A model generated the notes under the pieces. It saw nothing but the letters and a program-made list of their open reading frames with translations, was not told the origin of the DNA and did no database searches. Shown piece after piece: positions 41,772 to 51,084 of a DNA stretch of 64,000 nt. The DNA comes from Streptomyces hiroshimensis (lineage in GTDB: Bacteria; Actinomycetota; Actinomycetes; Streptomycetales; Streptomycetaceae). Where the stretch lies: the NCBI RefSeq assembly GCF_014650335.1, contig NZ_BMUT01000002.1, positions 172,725 through 236,724 of the forward strand. The letters run 5' to 3'. A program made the position numbers and the translations under genes. Position 1 is the first letter of the stretch. Every line of letters begins with the position of its first letter.

Positions 41772-43915
41772 GATTCCTCCGCGGGAGCGGCCGGCGTGAC
41801 GACGGCCAGCACCTGGTCCATGGCGACGGTGGCGCCGGCCGTCACGTCGAGCTCGGAGACGGTGCCGTCGTGCGGGGCGGAGATGACGTGCTCCATCTTC
41901 ATCGCCTCCACCACGAGCAGGCTCTGCCCGGCGCTGACGAACTCGCCCACGCTCGCCTTGACGACGGTGACGGTGCCGGGCATGGGGGCGGTGAGGGTGT
42001 CCACGCCGCCGGCTCCCGCGCCGCCGCCCGCGGCCCCGACGGGGTCGTGGGCGCGCAGGTGCCAGGCGTCGCCGTCACGGCCGAGCCATGTGCCCTCCGG
42101 GCCGGTGACGGCGGTGAAGCGCCGGGTGACACCGTCGTAGTGGAGGGTGATGTCGCCTCCGGCGCCGGCCCCCGGGTGCGGCACCGGCTGCGCGCCGCCG
42201 GCCGTGCCGGGCCCGGCGGCTGCCAGCCCGGCGGAGACCTGGGCCGCCTCGGGCGGCGCTGTGTCCGCGGTGCCGCCCGAGGCCGGGGGCTGCCCGCCGC
42301 CCGCGGCGGGCGCGGGGGTGTCCGCGACGACCTGCGCGTGCCGCGCGGTGCCGCGCACCCGGACCGTCACCGGCTCGTGGCCCGGCACGCGCAGGTGGTG
42401 CGGCGTCCACGCCGGTTCGCCGCCCAGGCGCCAGCCCGAGGGGACTGAGAACGGGTCCACCCAGCCGTGGGACACGGGCTCCAGCTCCTGCTGGCGCAGC
42501 AGTGCCGCTGCCGCGTAAGCCTCGGCCGGCACCTCCCGCTCCACCAGCGCGACCGCATCCCGGTCCACCAGGCCCGTGTCCAGCGCGCCCGCCACCACGT
42601 CCGGATGCGCCAGCAGCCGCCGCAGGAAGCCCGCGTTGGTGTCGACGCCCAGGACGACCGTGCCCGCGAGGGCGGCCCGCAGGCGCCGCAGCGCCGTCTC
42701 CCGGTCGGGGCCGTGGGCGATGACCTTGGCGAGCATGGGGTCGTAGGACGTGCCGACGTCCGTGCCCTCCGACAGGCCCGAGTCGACGCGGACGCCCTCG
42801 CCCGCGGGCTCGCGCAGCAGCCGCACCGTGCCCGCGGACGGCAGGAAGTCGACCCGGCCGCCGTCGGCGCTCACGCGCGCGGTCTCGGCGCAGATGCGGG
42901 CCTCCACGGCGTGGCCGCGGAGGGCCACCTGATCCTGGGAGATCCCCAGCCGCTCGCCGGCGGCGACGCGCACCTGCCACTCGACCAGATCCAGGCCGGT
43001 GATCATCTCGGTGACGGGGTGCTCGACCTGGAGGCGGGTGTTCATCTCCATGAAGTAGTACGAGGCGGGGTCGTCGCCCGGCACGATGAACTCGACCGTG
43101 CCCGCGCCCGCATAGCCGCAGGAGCGCGCCGCCTGGACCGCCGCCTCGCCCATCGCGGCGCGCGTGGCCTCGTCGAGGAACGGCGAGGGCGCCTCCTCGA
43201 TGATCTTCTGGTGGCGGCGCTGCAGGGAGCACTCGCGCTCGCCCAGGTGGATCACCTGGCCGTGGCCGTCGGCCAGGACCTGGATCTCGATGTGGCGGGG
43301 GCGGTCGATCCAGCGCTCGACGAGCAGGGTGTCGTCGCCGAAGGAACCGCGGGCCTCGCGCCGGGCGGCGGCGATCTCCTCGCCGAGCAGGGCGGCGTCG
43401 CGCACGAGGCGCATGCCCTTGCCGCCGCCGCCCGCGGAGGGCTTGAGCAGCACGGGCATGCCGATGCCGAGGGCGGCGGCCTCGAGCTCGGCGTCGGTCA
43501 GACCGCTGCCGGAGGAGCCGGGCACCACGGGCACGCCCGCGGCCTGCACCGTCTCCTTGGCCCGGATCTTGTCGCCCATCAGCTCGATGGCCCCGGCCGG
43601 CGGGCCGATGAAGGCGAGCCCGGCACCGGCGCAGGCGCGGGCGAAGGCGGCGTTCTCGGCGAGGAAGCCGTAGCCGGGGTGGACGGCCTGGGCGCCGGTG
43701 CGGGCGGCCGCCTCCAGCAGGCGCGGTATCGACAGATAGCTCTCCGCGGCGGCCGCAGGGCCGATCCGCACGGCGGTGTCGGCTTCGCGGACGTGCCGTG
43801 CCTGCGCATCCGCGTCGCTGAAGACGGCGACCGAGCGGATGCCGAGCGCGCGCAGCGTGCGGATGACCCGTACGGCGATCTCGCCGCGGTTGGCGACAAG
43901 GACAGTCTCGAACAT
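41768..43915 (-). CDS. 3-methylcrotonyl-CoA carboxylase alpha (biotin) subunit
   Basis: This is a biotin carboxylase fused to a biotin carrier domain, 715 residues. The N-terminus FETVLVANRGEIAVRV opens the biotin carboxylase; the ATP-grasp loop is AGGGGKGMRLV, and YFMEMNTRLQVEHPVTEMI is the catalytic Glu/Arg motif. The carrier domain ends the protein with VVEAMKMEHVISAPHDG (biotinyl Lys). A Gly/Ala/Pro-rich variable linker lies near 540-590. The neighbours (carboxyltransferase, HMG-CoA lyase, acyl-CoA dehydrogenase) point to leucine degradation rather than acetyl/propionyl-CoA carboxylation. It starts eight bases after the beta-subunit stop. Confidence 0.92.
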   Translation of the reverse strand: MFETVLVANRGEIAVRVIRTLRALGIRSVAVFSDADAQARHVREADTAVRIGPAAAAESYLSIPRLLEAAARTGAQAVHPGYGFLAENAAFARACAGAGLAFIGPPAGAIELMGDKIRAKETVQAAGVPVVPGSSGSGLTDAELEAAALGIGMPVLLKPSAGGGGKGMRLVRDAALLGEEIAAARREARGSFGDDTLLVERWIDRPRHIEIQVLADGHGQVIHLGERECSLQRRHQKIIEEAPSPFLDEATRAAMGEAAVQAARSCGYAGAGTVEFIVPGDDPASYYFMEMNTRLQVEHPVTEMITGLDLVEWQVRVAAGERLGISQDQVALRGHAVEARICAETARVSADGGRVDFLPSAGTVRLLREPAGEGVRVDSGLSEGTDVGTSYDPMLAKVIAHGPDRETALRRLRAALAGTVVLGVDTNAGFLRRLLAHPDVVAGALDTGLVDRDAVALVEREVPAEAYAAAALLRQQELEPVSHGWVDPFSVPSGWRLGGEPAWTPHHLRVPGHEPVTVRVRGTARHAQVVADTPAPAAGGGQPPASGGTADTAPPEAAQVSAGLAAAGPGTAGGAQPVPHPGAGAGGDITLHYDGVTRRFTAVTGPEGTWLGRDGDAWHLRAHDPVGAAGGGAGAGGVDTLTAPMPGTVTVVKASVGEFVSAGQSLLVVEAMKMEHVISAPHDGTVSELDVTAGATVAMDQVLAVVTPAAPAEES

Positions 43916-43923
43916 GCTCCGCC

Positions 43924-45555
43924 TCACATCCGGAAGACGCCGTAGCCGGGCGCGGTGGTGTCCTTCTCGGGCAGGGGGGCGTTGGCGCAGGCCGTCAGCG
44001 CCAGGCCCAGGACCTGCCGGGTCTCCAGGGGGTCGATGACGCCGTCGTCCCACAGGCGCGCGGTGGCGTAGTAGGCGCTGCCCTGGGTCTCGTACTGCTC
44101 GCGGACGGGGGCCCGGAAGGCCTCCTCGTCCTCGGCGCTCCAGCTCTCGCCGCGGGCTTCGAGCTGGTCGCGCTTGACGGTGGCGAGGACGGAGGCCGCC
44201 TGCTCGCCGCCCATGACGGAGATCTTGGCGTTGGGCCACATCCACAGGAAGCGCGGCGAATAGGCCCGGCCGCACATCGAGTAGTTGCCGGCGCCGTAGG
44301 AGCCGCCGATGACGACGGTGAGCTTGGGGACGCGGGTGCAGGCCACGGCCGTCACCATCTTCGCGCCGTGCTTGGCGATGCCGCCCGCCTCGTACTGCCT
44401 GCCGACCATGAAGCCGGAGATGTTCTGCAGGAAGACCAGGGGGATGCCGCGCTGGTCGCACAGCTCGATGAAGTGCGCGCCCTTCTGGGCGGATTCGGAG
44501 AACAGGATGCCGTTGTTGGCGACGATGCCGACGGGGTGGCCGTGGATGCGGGCGAAGCCGGTCACCAGCGTCTGCCCGAACTCGGCCTTGAACTCGGCGA
44601 ACCGCGAGCCGTCGACGACGCGGGCGATGACCTCGCGCACGTCGTACGGAGTGCGGGAGTCCACCGGGACGGCGCCGTAGAGCCCGGCGGGATCGACCGC
44701 AGGCGCCTCGGCCGGCTCGACGGGCCAGGGGAGGGCGCTCCGCTCGGGGAGCGTGGAGACGATCGTCCGGACGATCCGCAGGGCGTGCTCGTCGCTCTCC
44801 GCGAGGTGGTCGGTGACGCCCGACACCTTCGAGTGAACCTCGCCGCCGCCCAGCTCCTCGGCCGTGACGACCTCGCCCGTGGCGGCCTTCACCAGCGGGG
44901 GGCCGCCCAGGAAGATCGTGCCCTGGCCGCGGACGATCACCGCTTCGTCGCTCATCGCCGGGACGTAGGCGCCGCCGGCGGTGCAGGAGCCGAGGACCGC
45001 GGCGATCTGCGGGATGCCCGCGCCGGACATCCGGGCCTGGTTGTAGAAGATCCGGCCGAAGTGGTCGCGGTCGGGGAAGACCTCGTCCTGCATGGGGAGG
45101 AAGGCGCCGCCGGAGTCCACCAGATACAGGCAGGGCAGCCTGTTCTCCAGGGCGATCTCCTGCGCCCGCAGGTGCTTCTTGACCGTCATCGGGTAGTACG
45201 TACCGCCCTTGACGGTGGCGTCGTTGGCGACGACGACCACTTCGCGCCCGGAGACCCGCCCGATGCCGGAGATGACGCCCGCGGCGGGCGCGGACCCGCC
45301 GTACATCCCCTCGGCGGCCAGCGGGGCGAGCTCCAGGAAGGGCGAGCCGGGGTCGAGCAGGGCGTCGACGCGGTCGCGCGGCAGCAGCTTGCCGCGGGCG
45401 GTGTGCCGCGCCCGGGCCCGCTCCCCGCCGCCCAGCCGCGCCGCGGCCAGCCGCTCCCGCAGCTCCGCGGACAGCTCGCGGTGCGCGGCCTCGTTCACCC
45501 GCCAGGCGTCGGAGGCCGGATCGGCGGCGCTCCCCAGCGCCGGTGCCTGCTGCAT
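43924..45555 (-). CDS. 3-methylcrotonyl-CoA carboxylase beta (carboxyltransferase) subunit
   Basis: This is the carboxyltransferase partner of the biotin subunit, 543 residues. Two crotonase-like halves are visible: the N half ([82 protein letters not shown]) and the C half ([59 protein letters not shown]). The GGxGxGN oxyanion segments and the MCC-like 'MYGG...AG' region support methylcrotonyl-CoA as substrate. It is the first gene of the four-gene operon; AGGGAG lies before the ATG and tandem operators lie 17-48 bases upstream. Confidence 0.92.
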   Translation of the reverse strand: MQQAPALGSAADPASDAWRVNEAAHRELSAELRERLAAARLGGGERARARHTARGKLLPRDRVDALLDPGSPFLELAPLAAEGMYGGSAPAAGVISGIGRVSGREVVVVANDATVKGGTYYPMTVKKHLRAQEIALENRLPCLYLVDSGGAFLPMQDEVFPDRDHFGRIFYNQARMSGAGIPQIAAVLGSCTAGGAYVPAMSDEAVIVRGQGTIFLGGPPLVKAATGEVVTAEELGGGEVHSKVSGVTDHLAESDEHALRIVRTIVSTLPERSALPWPVEPAEAPAVDPAGLYGAVPVDSRTPYDVREVIARVVDGSRFAEFKAEFGQTLVTGFARIHGHPVGIVANNGILFSESAQKGAHFIELCDQRGIPLVFLQNISGFMVGRQYEAGGIAKHGAKMVTAVACTRVPKLTVVIGGSYGAGNYSMCGRAYSPRFLWMWPNAKISVMGGEQAASVLATVKRDQLEARGESWSAEDEEAFRAPVREQYETQGSAYYATARLWDDGVIDPLETRQVLGLALTACANAPLPEKDTTAPGYGVFRM

Positions 45556-45571
45556 GTACTCGAGCTCCCTT

Positions 45572-45603
45572 GCTCGGTCAATGAGCCGCTCGGTTAATGA
45601 GCG
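45572..45603. promoter_or_regulatory. Two tandem operators between TetR gene and leucine operon
   Basis: GCTCGGTCAATGAGC (45572-45586) and GCTCGGTTAATGAGC (45589-45603) differ at one position and repeat with a 17-base period; each has GCTC/GAGC arms. GTTAAC-containing sequence follows at 45604-45628. They lie just upstream of the carboxyltransferase start and are the likely sites of the divergent TetR regulator. Confidence 0.65.
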
Positions 45604-45659
45604 TTAACACGACTCCTTCAGGTTAACGACCACTAACGCCGCTGTCTAGAATCACTTTC

Positions 45660-46325
45660 GTGAACGACGCACCAACCCGCACCCCGGCCCCGGCCGCCCC
45701 CACCCGCCGCGAGCAGATCCTGCGGGAGGCGGCCCGCCTCTTCGCGGAGCGCGGCTTCCACGGCGTGGGGGTCGACGAGATAGGCGCCGCCGTCGGGATC
45801 AGCGGGCCCGGCCTCTACCGGCACTTCGCCGGCAAGGACGCCATGCTCGCCGAGCTCCTGATCGGCATCAGCGAGCGGCTCTTCGCGGGCGGGCAGCGCC
45901 GCGTCATCGACGCCACCTCGACGGGCGGGGGCCCGGCCGCCGTCCTCGGCTCCCTCATCGACGGCCACATCGACTTCGCCCTGGACGACCGGGCCCTGAT
46001 CACCCTCCACGACCGCGAGCTGGGCCAGCTGCGCGACAGCGACCGCAAGCAGGTCCGCTCGCTGCAGCGGCAGTACGTGGAGCTGTGGGTCGACGTCGTC
46101 GGCCGCCTGCACCCGGGCTCCGGCGAGGCGGAGGTGCGCGCCGCCGTGCACGCCGTCTTCGGCCTGCTCAACTCCACGCCGCACCTCGGCCGCCCCGGCG
46201 CGCTCCCCGGCCGTACGGCCACGGCGGCCCTGCTGCGCCGCCTGGCCCACGGGGCCTTCGCGTCGCTGTCGGACGGCGCGCCGGCGGGGCCCGCCGGGCC
46301 GTCTGTCAAGCCGTCCGCCGGGTGA
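45660..46325 (+). CDS. TetR-family regulator of the leucine operon
   Basis: This one-component regulator has 221 residues. The HTH domain (about 15-60) contains ILREAARLFAERGFHGVGVDEIGAAVGISGPGLYRHF. The rest is a helical ligand-binding domain in which a CoA-thioester ligand would fit the context, but no specific residues are known to me. A GTG start. It is divergent from the carboxylase operon across tandem 15-base operators and in line with another acyl-CoA dehydrogenase gene, so it may govern both. The stop codon sits within the inverted repeat GGTGAC/GTCACC (46321-46340). Confidence 0.9.
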   Translation: MNDAPTRTPAPAAPTRREQILREAARLFAERGFHGVGVDEIGAAVGISGPGLYRHFAGKDAMLAELLIGISERLFAGGQRRVIDATSTGGGPAAVLGSLIDGHIDFALDDRALITLHDRELGQLRDSDRKQVRSLQRQYVELWVDVVGRLHPGSGEAEVRAAVHAVFGLLNSTPHLGRPGALPGRTATAALLRRLAHGAFASLSDGAPAGPAGPSVKPSAG

Positions 46326-46459
46326 CCTGCCGGGGTCACCCGTTCGGCCCTGCCCGCTCTGGACAGCCCTGGTGACTCCCGGGTAGCTTTCGCCTGAGCA
46401 AGCGCTTGGCCAGGCATGAGCCCGGGGTCGCCGGGCCCGTACGAGGGGAATGGCAGCCA

Positions 46460-47617
46460 ATGCGTCGCACGGTGTACAGCGAGGACCACGAGGCCTTCCG
46501 CGAGACGATCCGCGACTTCATCGCGGCCGAGGTCGTGCCCGTCTACGACGAGTGGCGGGAGGCCGGCGCCGCCCCCCGCGACTTCTACAAGAAGCTCGGG
46601 GAGCTCGGGGTCTTCGGCATCGAGGTGCCCGAGGAGTACGGCGGCGCGGGCGAGAGCAGCTTCAAGTTCCAGGCCGTCATCACCGAGGAGTGCGCCCGCG
46701 CGGGCGTCAGCTTCGGCGGCAGCAGCGTGCACACGGCGCTGTGCCTGCCCTACCTCCTCAAGTACGCCACCGAGGAGCAGAAGCGGCGCTGGCTGCCGTC
46801 CTTCGTCTCCGGCGACATGATGACCGCCATCGCCATGACCGAGCCCGGCACCGGCTCCGACCTGGCCGGCATGAAGACCACCGCCCGGCTCTCCGAGGAC
46901 GGCACGCACTACGTCCTCAACGGTGCGAAGACCTTCATCACCGGAGGCGTCCAGGCCGACCGGGTGCTCGTCTGTGCCCGCACCGCCCCGCCCACCCCCG
47001 AGGACCGCCGCGCCGGCATCTCCATCCTCGTCGTCGACACCGCCTCCGAGGGCTACGCGGTCGGCCGCAAGCTGGAGAAGCTCGGTCTGAAGACCTCCGA
47101 CACCGCCGAACTGTCCTTCACCGACGTCAAGGTGCCCGTCGAGGATCTGCTCGGCGAGGAGGGCAAGGCCTTCGGCTACCTGGGGCAGAACCTGCCGCAG
47201 GAGCGGCTGGGCATCGCCGTCGCCGCCTACGCCCAGGCCGCCGCGGCCATCCGGTTCGCCCAGGAGTACGTGCGGGACCGCACGGTCTTCGGCGCCTCCG
47301 TCGCGTCCTTCCAGAACACCAAGTTCGTGCTGGCCGACTGCAAGTCCGAGGTCGACGCCATGGAGGCGGTCGTGGACCGCGCCCTGGACGCCCACGACGC
47401 GGGCGAGCTCACCGCCGCCGACGCCGCCTCCGCCAAGCTCTTCACCACCGAGCGCGCCGCCGTCGTCATCGACAAGTGCCTCCAGCTCCACGGCGGTTAC
47501 GGCTACATGATGGAGTACCCCATCGCCCGCCTGTACGCGGACACCCGCGTCAGCCGCATCTACGGCGGCACCAGCGAGGTCATGCGGTCCATCGTCGCCA
47601 AGTCGATGGGCCTGTAG
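46460..47617 (+). CDS. Acyl-CoA dehydrogenase, second copy
   Basis: This FAD-dependent acyl-CoA dehydrogenase has 385 residues and is diverged from the copy at 39663. MRRTVYSEDHEAFRETIRDFIAAEVVP opens it, followed by TAIAMTEPGTGSDLAGMKTTA, FITGGVQADRVLVC, DRTVFGASVASFQNTKFVLADC, and LQLHGGYGYMMEYPIARLYADTRVSRIYGGTSEVMRS. The first and last regions are typical of enzymes for longer or citronellyl/branched acyl chains, but the substrate cannot be decided. ATG at 46460, with GAGGGGA ten bases before. A thioesterase gene follows 20 bases downstream. Confidence 0.92.
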   Translation: MRRTVYSEDHEAFRETIRDFIAAEVVPVYDEWREAGAAPRDFYKKLGELGVFGIEVPEEYGGAGESSFKFQAVITEECARAGVSFGGSSVHTALCLPYLLKYATEEQKRRWLPSFVSGDMMTAIAMTEPGTGSDLAGMKTTARLSEDGTHYVLNGAKTFITGGVQADRVLVCARTAPPTPEDRRAGISILVVDTASEGYAVGRKLEKLGLKTSDTAELSFTDVKVPVEDLLGEEGKAFGYLGQNLPQERLGIAVAAYAQAAAAIRFAQEYVRDRTVFGASVASFQNTKFVLADCKSEVDAMEAVVDRALDAHDAGELTAADAASAKLFTTERAAVVIDKCLQLHGGYGYMMEYPIARLYADTRVSRIYGGTSEVMRSIVAKSMGL

Positions 47618-47637
47618 GCCGGTAAGACCCTGCACCC

Positions 47638-48543
47638 ATGAACGAGCCCCTTACCCGCACCCGTACGCCGCTGGACGAACTGCTCGCCCTCCTCGACCTG
47701 GAGCCGATCGAGGAGGACATCTTCCGCGGCACCACCGGCCGTGCCATCCTCGTGCCGCGCGTCTTCGGCGGCCAGGTCGCCGCGCAGGCCCTCGTCGCCG
47801 CGGGGCGCACGGTCCCCGCGGACCGCGCCCCGCACTCCCTGCACTCCTACTTCCTGCGGCCCGGCGACCCCGCCGTGCCCATCGTCTACACCGTCGACCG
47901 CATCCGCGACGGCGGCTCCTTCACCACGCGCCGCGTCGTCGCCGTCCAGCACGGGCAGCCGATCTTCCACCTGTCGGCGTCCTTCCAGCGCCACGAGGAA
48001 GGCCTCGAACACCAGGAGGCCATGCCGCCTGCGCCGGATCCTCAGACCCTCCCCACGGCGGCCGAGATGCTGCCCCGGTACGCGGAGCTCCTGGGCGGCC
48101 AGGGCGTCGTGGACCGCATCCTGGACGCCCGCTCGGCGGTCGACCTGCGGTACGCGGACGAGCCGCCGTTCGGCAGCGTGGGGGAGCCGCGCGAGCCGAA
48201 GTCGCAGGTTTGGTTCCGTACCAACGGCAAACTGGCCGACGATCCCCTGCTGCACATCTGCCTGGCCACCTACGTGTCCGACATGACGCTCCTGGACTCC
48301 GTCCTCCTGGCCCACGGCCGCGGCGGCTGGGCCGTCGGCGACGTCGTCGGAGCGAGCCTGGACCACGCCATGTGGTTCCACCGCCCGTTCCGCGCCGACG
48401 AGTGGCTGCTGTACGACCAGGAGAGCCCCACCTCACAGGGCGGCCGCGGGCTGGCCCGGGGCCGCATCTTCACCGAGGGCGGGCAGCTGGCGGTGTCGGT
48501 GATCCAAGAGGGCGTGGTCAGGGTTCCGCGTGGGCGTGCCTGA
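47638..48543 (+). CDS. tesB: Acyl-CoA thioesterase II (TesB family)
   Basis: This double-hotdog thioesterase hydrolyses acyl-CoA to free acid and CoA; 301 residues. The N half has LEPIEEDIFRG and VFGGQVAAQALVAAGRTVP with HSLHSYFLRPGDPAVPIVYTVDRIRDGGSFTTRRV, the TesB signature. The C half includes LAYV-like CLATYVSDMTLLDSVLL with the catalytic Asp, and LDHAMWFHRPFRADEWLLYDQESP. It is 20 bases after the acyl-CoA dehydrogenase stop; together they form an acyl-CoA handling unit. Confidence 0.93.
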   Translation: MNEPLTRTRTPLDELLALLDLEPIEEDIFRGTTGRAILVPRVFGGQVAAQALVAAGRTVPADRAPHSLHSYFLRPGDPAVPIVYTVDRIRDGGSFTTRRVVAVQHGQPIFHLSASFQRHEEGLEHQEAMPPAPDPQTLPTAAEMLPRYAELLGGQGVVDRILDARSAVDLRYADEPPFGSVGEPREPKSQVWFRTNGKLADDPLLHICLATYVSDMTLLDSVLLAHGRGGWAVGDVVGASLDHAMWFHRPFRADEWLLYDQESPTSQGGRGLARGRIFTEGGQLAVSVIQEGVVRVPRGRA

Positions 48544-48595
48544 CGGGCCGGTAACATCGGCGAGTTGACGTAGCCGGTGCGACGGAGGGGGTCCG

Positions 48596-48841
48596 ATGGC
48601 GCGCGCGACCGCACGGATGGGCAGGGCATCGAGGTCCTTGCTGATGGCCGGAGGCGCCTTGAGCATCGTCCTCGGCGTTCTCGTGGTCTTCCTCTGGCAC
48701 AGCCCGCTCGTCGAGGCGACGGGGGTGCCCAAGCTGGTGGGCTTCCTCGTGTTCCGGGGAGTTGAGGCCGCCCTGGTCTGGGGCGGCGCATGGCTCTGCG
48801 TGCGGGGCTGGAACGGCGGCCCCGACCCGGCGGAGGGCTAG
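48596..48841 (+). CDS. Small two-helix membrane protein, unknown function
   Basis: The product is 81 residues. A basic Met/Ala/Arg N-terminus (ARATARMGRASRS) is followed by two hydrophobic helices (LLMAGGALSIVLGVLVVFLW and LVGFLVFRGVEAALVWGGAWLCV) and an acidic tail. No family recognised. GGAGG ends eight bases before the ATG, so translation is likely. It lies 52 bases after the thioesterase gene. Confidence 0.7.
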   Translation: MARATARMGRASRSLLMAGGALSIVLGVLVVFLWHSPLVEATGVPKLVGFLVFRGVEAALVWGGAWLCVRGWNGGPDPAEG

Positions 48842-48927
48842 CCCCGGGAAAGGTCCCGCCGCAACGGCGCTCGGCCGCCGCGGCGGGAGTCCGGCGGCCT
48901 GCGGGCCACCGGAACCGCAGGGCCGTC

Positions 48928-49725
48928 TCAGCCCTCCGTGAGGAGCCCCGCCGCGGCCAGCAGGTACGCCGTCATCGGCTCGTAGAAGCGCGGGTCCACC
49001 ACGTGGTCGTCCATCGGCACGGCCACCTGCAGCGTGCCCTCCGCCTCCGCGAGGAAGAGCGCCGGGTCGTTGGAGTCCGCGTAGCCCACGGCGTCGATGC
49101 CGCGCTGCGCCGCGCAGCCCGCCCAGCCGTGGTCGGCGACGACCAGGTCCGGCAGCGGGCGGCCCTCGCGCAGCAGCCCGTCGAGGATCGCGGTCATCGG
49201 GTGGGGGGAGTGGGTGTGCCAGAGCGTCGCCCCGCCCTCGTACACCGCGACGTCGGCGAACTGCACGACGCAGCCCTCGTCCGCGGTCAGCCCGCCCGGG
49301 ATCCGCACGACCTCGCAGCCCGCCGCGCGCATGGCCGCCGCGGTCATGCGGTGCGTCTCCAGCAGGGCGCCCGGGTGGCCGGTCGCGAAGAGCACGCTCT
49401 GCCGGCTCTCCGCCGCCTTGCGCAGCACGTTCGCCATGCGGTCCAGGGCGTCGGCGGTCAGCTCGGGGTCGATGTGGTCCTGGCCGGCCCGGTGGTTCAG
49501 GTCGTCGCTCACGCCGCAGCGCTCCGCCATCACGGCCAGCACGTCCTGCTCGTCCGTCCAGCGGTCGCCGAGCTCCAGGCCGAGCCAGTAGCGGCGGTCG
49601 CCGTTCGACAGCTTGCGGTAGTGGTCGAGGTTGTTCTCGCGGGGCGTCGCCACGGCACCGGCGATGCGCGTGCGGACGAGGTGGCCGATCAGTTCGCTGC
49701 GGGTCGGTATGGGCATACCGCTCAT
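48928..49725 (-). CDS. Putative phosphatase, conserved in actinomycetes
   Basis: The product is 265 residues and matches the type annotated simply as phosphatase in Streptomyces. Landmarks: RENNLDHYRKLSNGDRRYWLGLELGDRWTDE near the N-terminus, SVLFATGHPGALLETHRMTA (a conserved Gly-His segment), LWHTHSPHPMTAIL (His-rich), and LVVADHGWAGCAAQRGIDAVGYADSNDP. The clustered His and Asp residues suggest a metal centre. I cannot give a substrate. GGGGGAG precedes the ATG. It is divergent from agmatinase. Confidence 0.7.
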   Translation of the reverse strand: MSGMPIPTRSELIGHLVRTRIAGAVATPRENNLDHYRKLSNGDRRYWLGLELGDRWTDEQDVLAVMAERCGVSDDLNHRAGQDHIDPELTADALDRMANVLRKAAESRQSVLFATGHPGALLETHRMTAAAMRAAGCEVVRIPGGLTADEGCVVQFADVAVYEGGATLWHTHSPHPMTAILDGLLREGRPLPDLVVADHGWAGCAAQRGIDAVGYADSNDPALFLAEAEGTLQVAVPMDDHVVDPRFYEPMTAYLLAAAGLLTEG

Positions 49726-49897
49726 TGTCTCCCCCGATCATGTTGCTGCTGGACGCGGTGTCCATATGGAGGGGCCGGACCCACGGTTACGTACATGTGC
49801 GGATTCCGCCGCCCTGCCTACCCTCGGGTACGTCCACCGCAGCCGCCCCGACGTTGGTTCGACCGTAACGCGTCCGTGATTCGAGAGGCTCCCCAGC

Positions 49898-50869
49898 ATG
49901 AGCACCCCCGCCCCCCGTGAACCGCGCGGCCCCGTCGACTCCTCCCGCATCCCGCGCTACGCAGGCCCCGCGACCTTCGCCCGCCTGCCGCGCCTGGACG
50001 AGGTCGGCACGACGGACGTGGCCGTCGTCGGCGTGCCCTTCGACACCGGCGTCTCCTACCGGCCGGGCGCCCGCTTCGGCGGCAACGCCATCCGCGAGGC
50101 CTCCCGCCTGCTGCGCCCGTACAACCCGGCGCAGGACGCCTCCCCCTTCGCCCTCGCGCAGGTCGCGGACGCCGGTGACATCGCCGCGAACCCGTTCAAC
50201 ATCGACGAGGCCGTCGAGACCATCGAGGCCGCGGCCGACGACCTCCTGGGCACCGGCGCCCGCATGATGACCCTGGGCGGCGACCACACCATCGCCCTGC
50301 CCCTGCTGCGCTCGGTCGCCAAGAAGCACGGCCCCGTCGCCCTGCTGCACTTCGACGCGCACCTGGACACCTGGGACACCTACTTCGGCGCCGAGTACAC
50401 CCACGGCACGCCGTTCCGCCGCGCCGTCGAGGAGGGCATCCTCGACACCGAGGCGCTGTCCCACGTCGGTACGCGCGGCCCGCTGTACGGCAAGAAGGAC
50501 CTCACCGACGACGAGAAGATGGGCTTCGGCATCGTCACCTCGGCCGACGTGATGCGCCGGGGCGTCGACGAGATCGCCGACCAGCTGCGCCAGCGCGTCG
50601 GGGACCGCCCGCTGTACATCTCCATCGACATCGACGTCCTGGACCCGGCCCACGCGCCCGGCACCGGCACGCCGGAGGCGGGCGGCCTGACCTCCCGCGA
50701 GCTGCTGGAGATCATCCGGGGCCTGTCGTCCTGCAACCTGGTCTCCGCCGACCTGGTCGAGGTCGCCCCGGCCTACGACCACGCCGAGATCACGTCGGTG
50801 GCCGCCTCCCACGCGGCCTACGAGCTGACGACGATCATGTCGCGGCAGATCGCCGCGTCGCGCGGCTGA
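49898..50869 (+). CDS. speB: Agmatinase / guanidinobutyrase-type ureohydrolase
   Basis: This manganese ureohydrolase splits a guanidino compound (agmatine or a relative) into urea and an amine; 323 residues. All Mn ligands are present: GGDHTIALP (His), [10 protein letters not shown] (Asp, His, Asp) and [19 protein letters not shown] (two Asp). [16 protein letters not shown] is the family entry motif. Substrate choice between agmatine, guanidinobutyrate and others cannot be made from the sequence. A strong hairpin with TTT follows the stop. Confidence 0.92.
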   Translation: MSTPAPREPRGPVDSSRIPRYAGPATFARLPRLDEVGTTDVAVVGVPFDTGVSYRPGARFGGNAIREASRLLRPYNPAQDASPFALAQVADAGDIAANPFNIDEAVETIEAAADDLLGTGARMMTLGGDHTIALPLLRSVAKKHGPVALLHFDAHLDTWDTYFGAEYTHGTPFRRAVEEGILDTEALSHVGTRGPLYGKKDLTDDEKMGFGIVTSADVMRRGVDEIADQLRQRVGDRPLYISIDIDVLDPAHAPGTGTPEAGGLTSRELLEIIRGLSSCNLVSADLVEVAPAYDHAEITSVAASHAAYELTTIMSRQIAASRG

Positions 50870-50880
50870 CGCCACCCCTT

Positions 50881-50930
50881 CGGCGAGCGCCGTGCGGGCC
50901 GGGAAACCGGGCTGCACGGCGCTCGCCGTT
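50881..50930 (+). terminator. Intrinsic terminator after speB
   Basis: CGGCGAGCGCCGTGC (50881-50895) pairs perfectly with GCACGGCGCTCGCCG (50914-50928), an 18-base inner part can pair again, and TTT follows. It ends the agmatinase transcript 12 bases after its stop. Confidence 0.88.
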
Positions 50931-51084
50931 TCCGGGGGAGGGGGAGCTCCCGGGGCCGCTGCGCCGCGTCAAAGGTGCGTCAGTCCGGACCTGCGGCCCG
51001 ACAAGGGCGCGTAAGGATCCGGTGACGGGCCGTGCCCGGACGGTTGGCTGGGGTGATCACCCACCCCCGTCGAAGGCCACCCCG

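Noticed and set aside
39660..45597. Long plus-strand frames opposite the leucine-degradation operon
   Set aside because: The same explanation: mirror frames of strongly biased genes, with no domain and no ribosome site.
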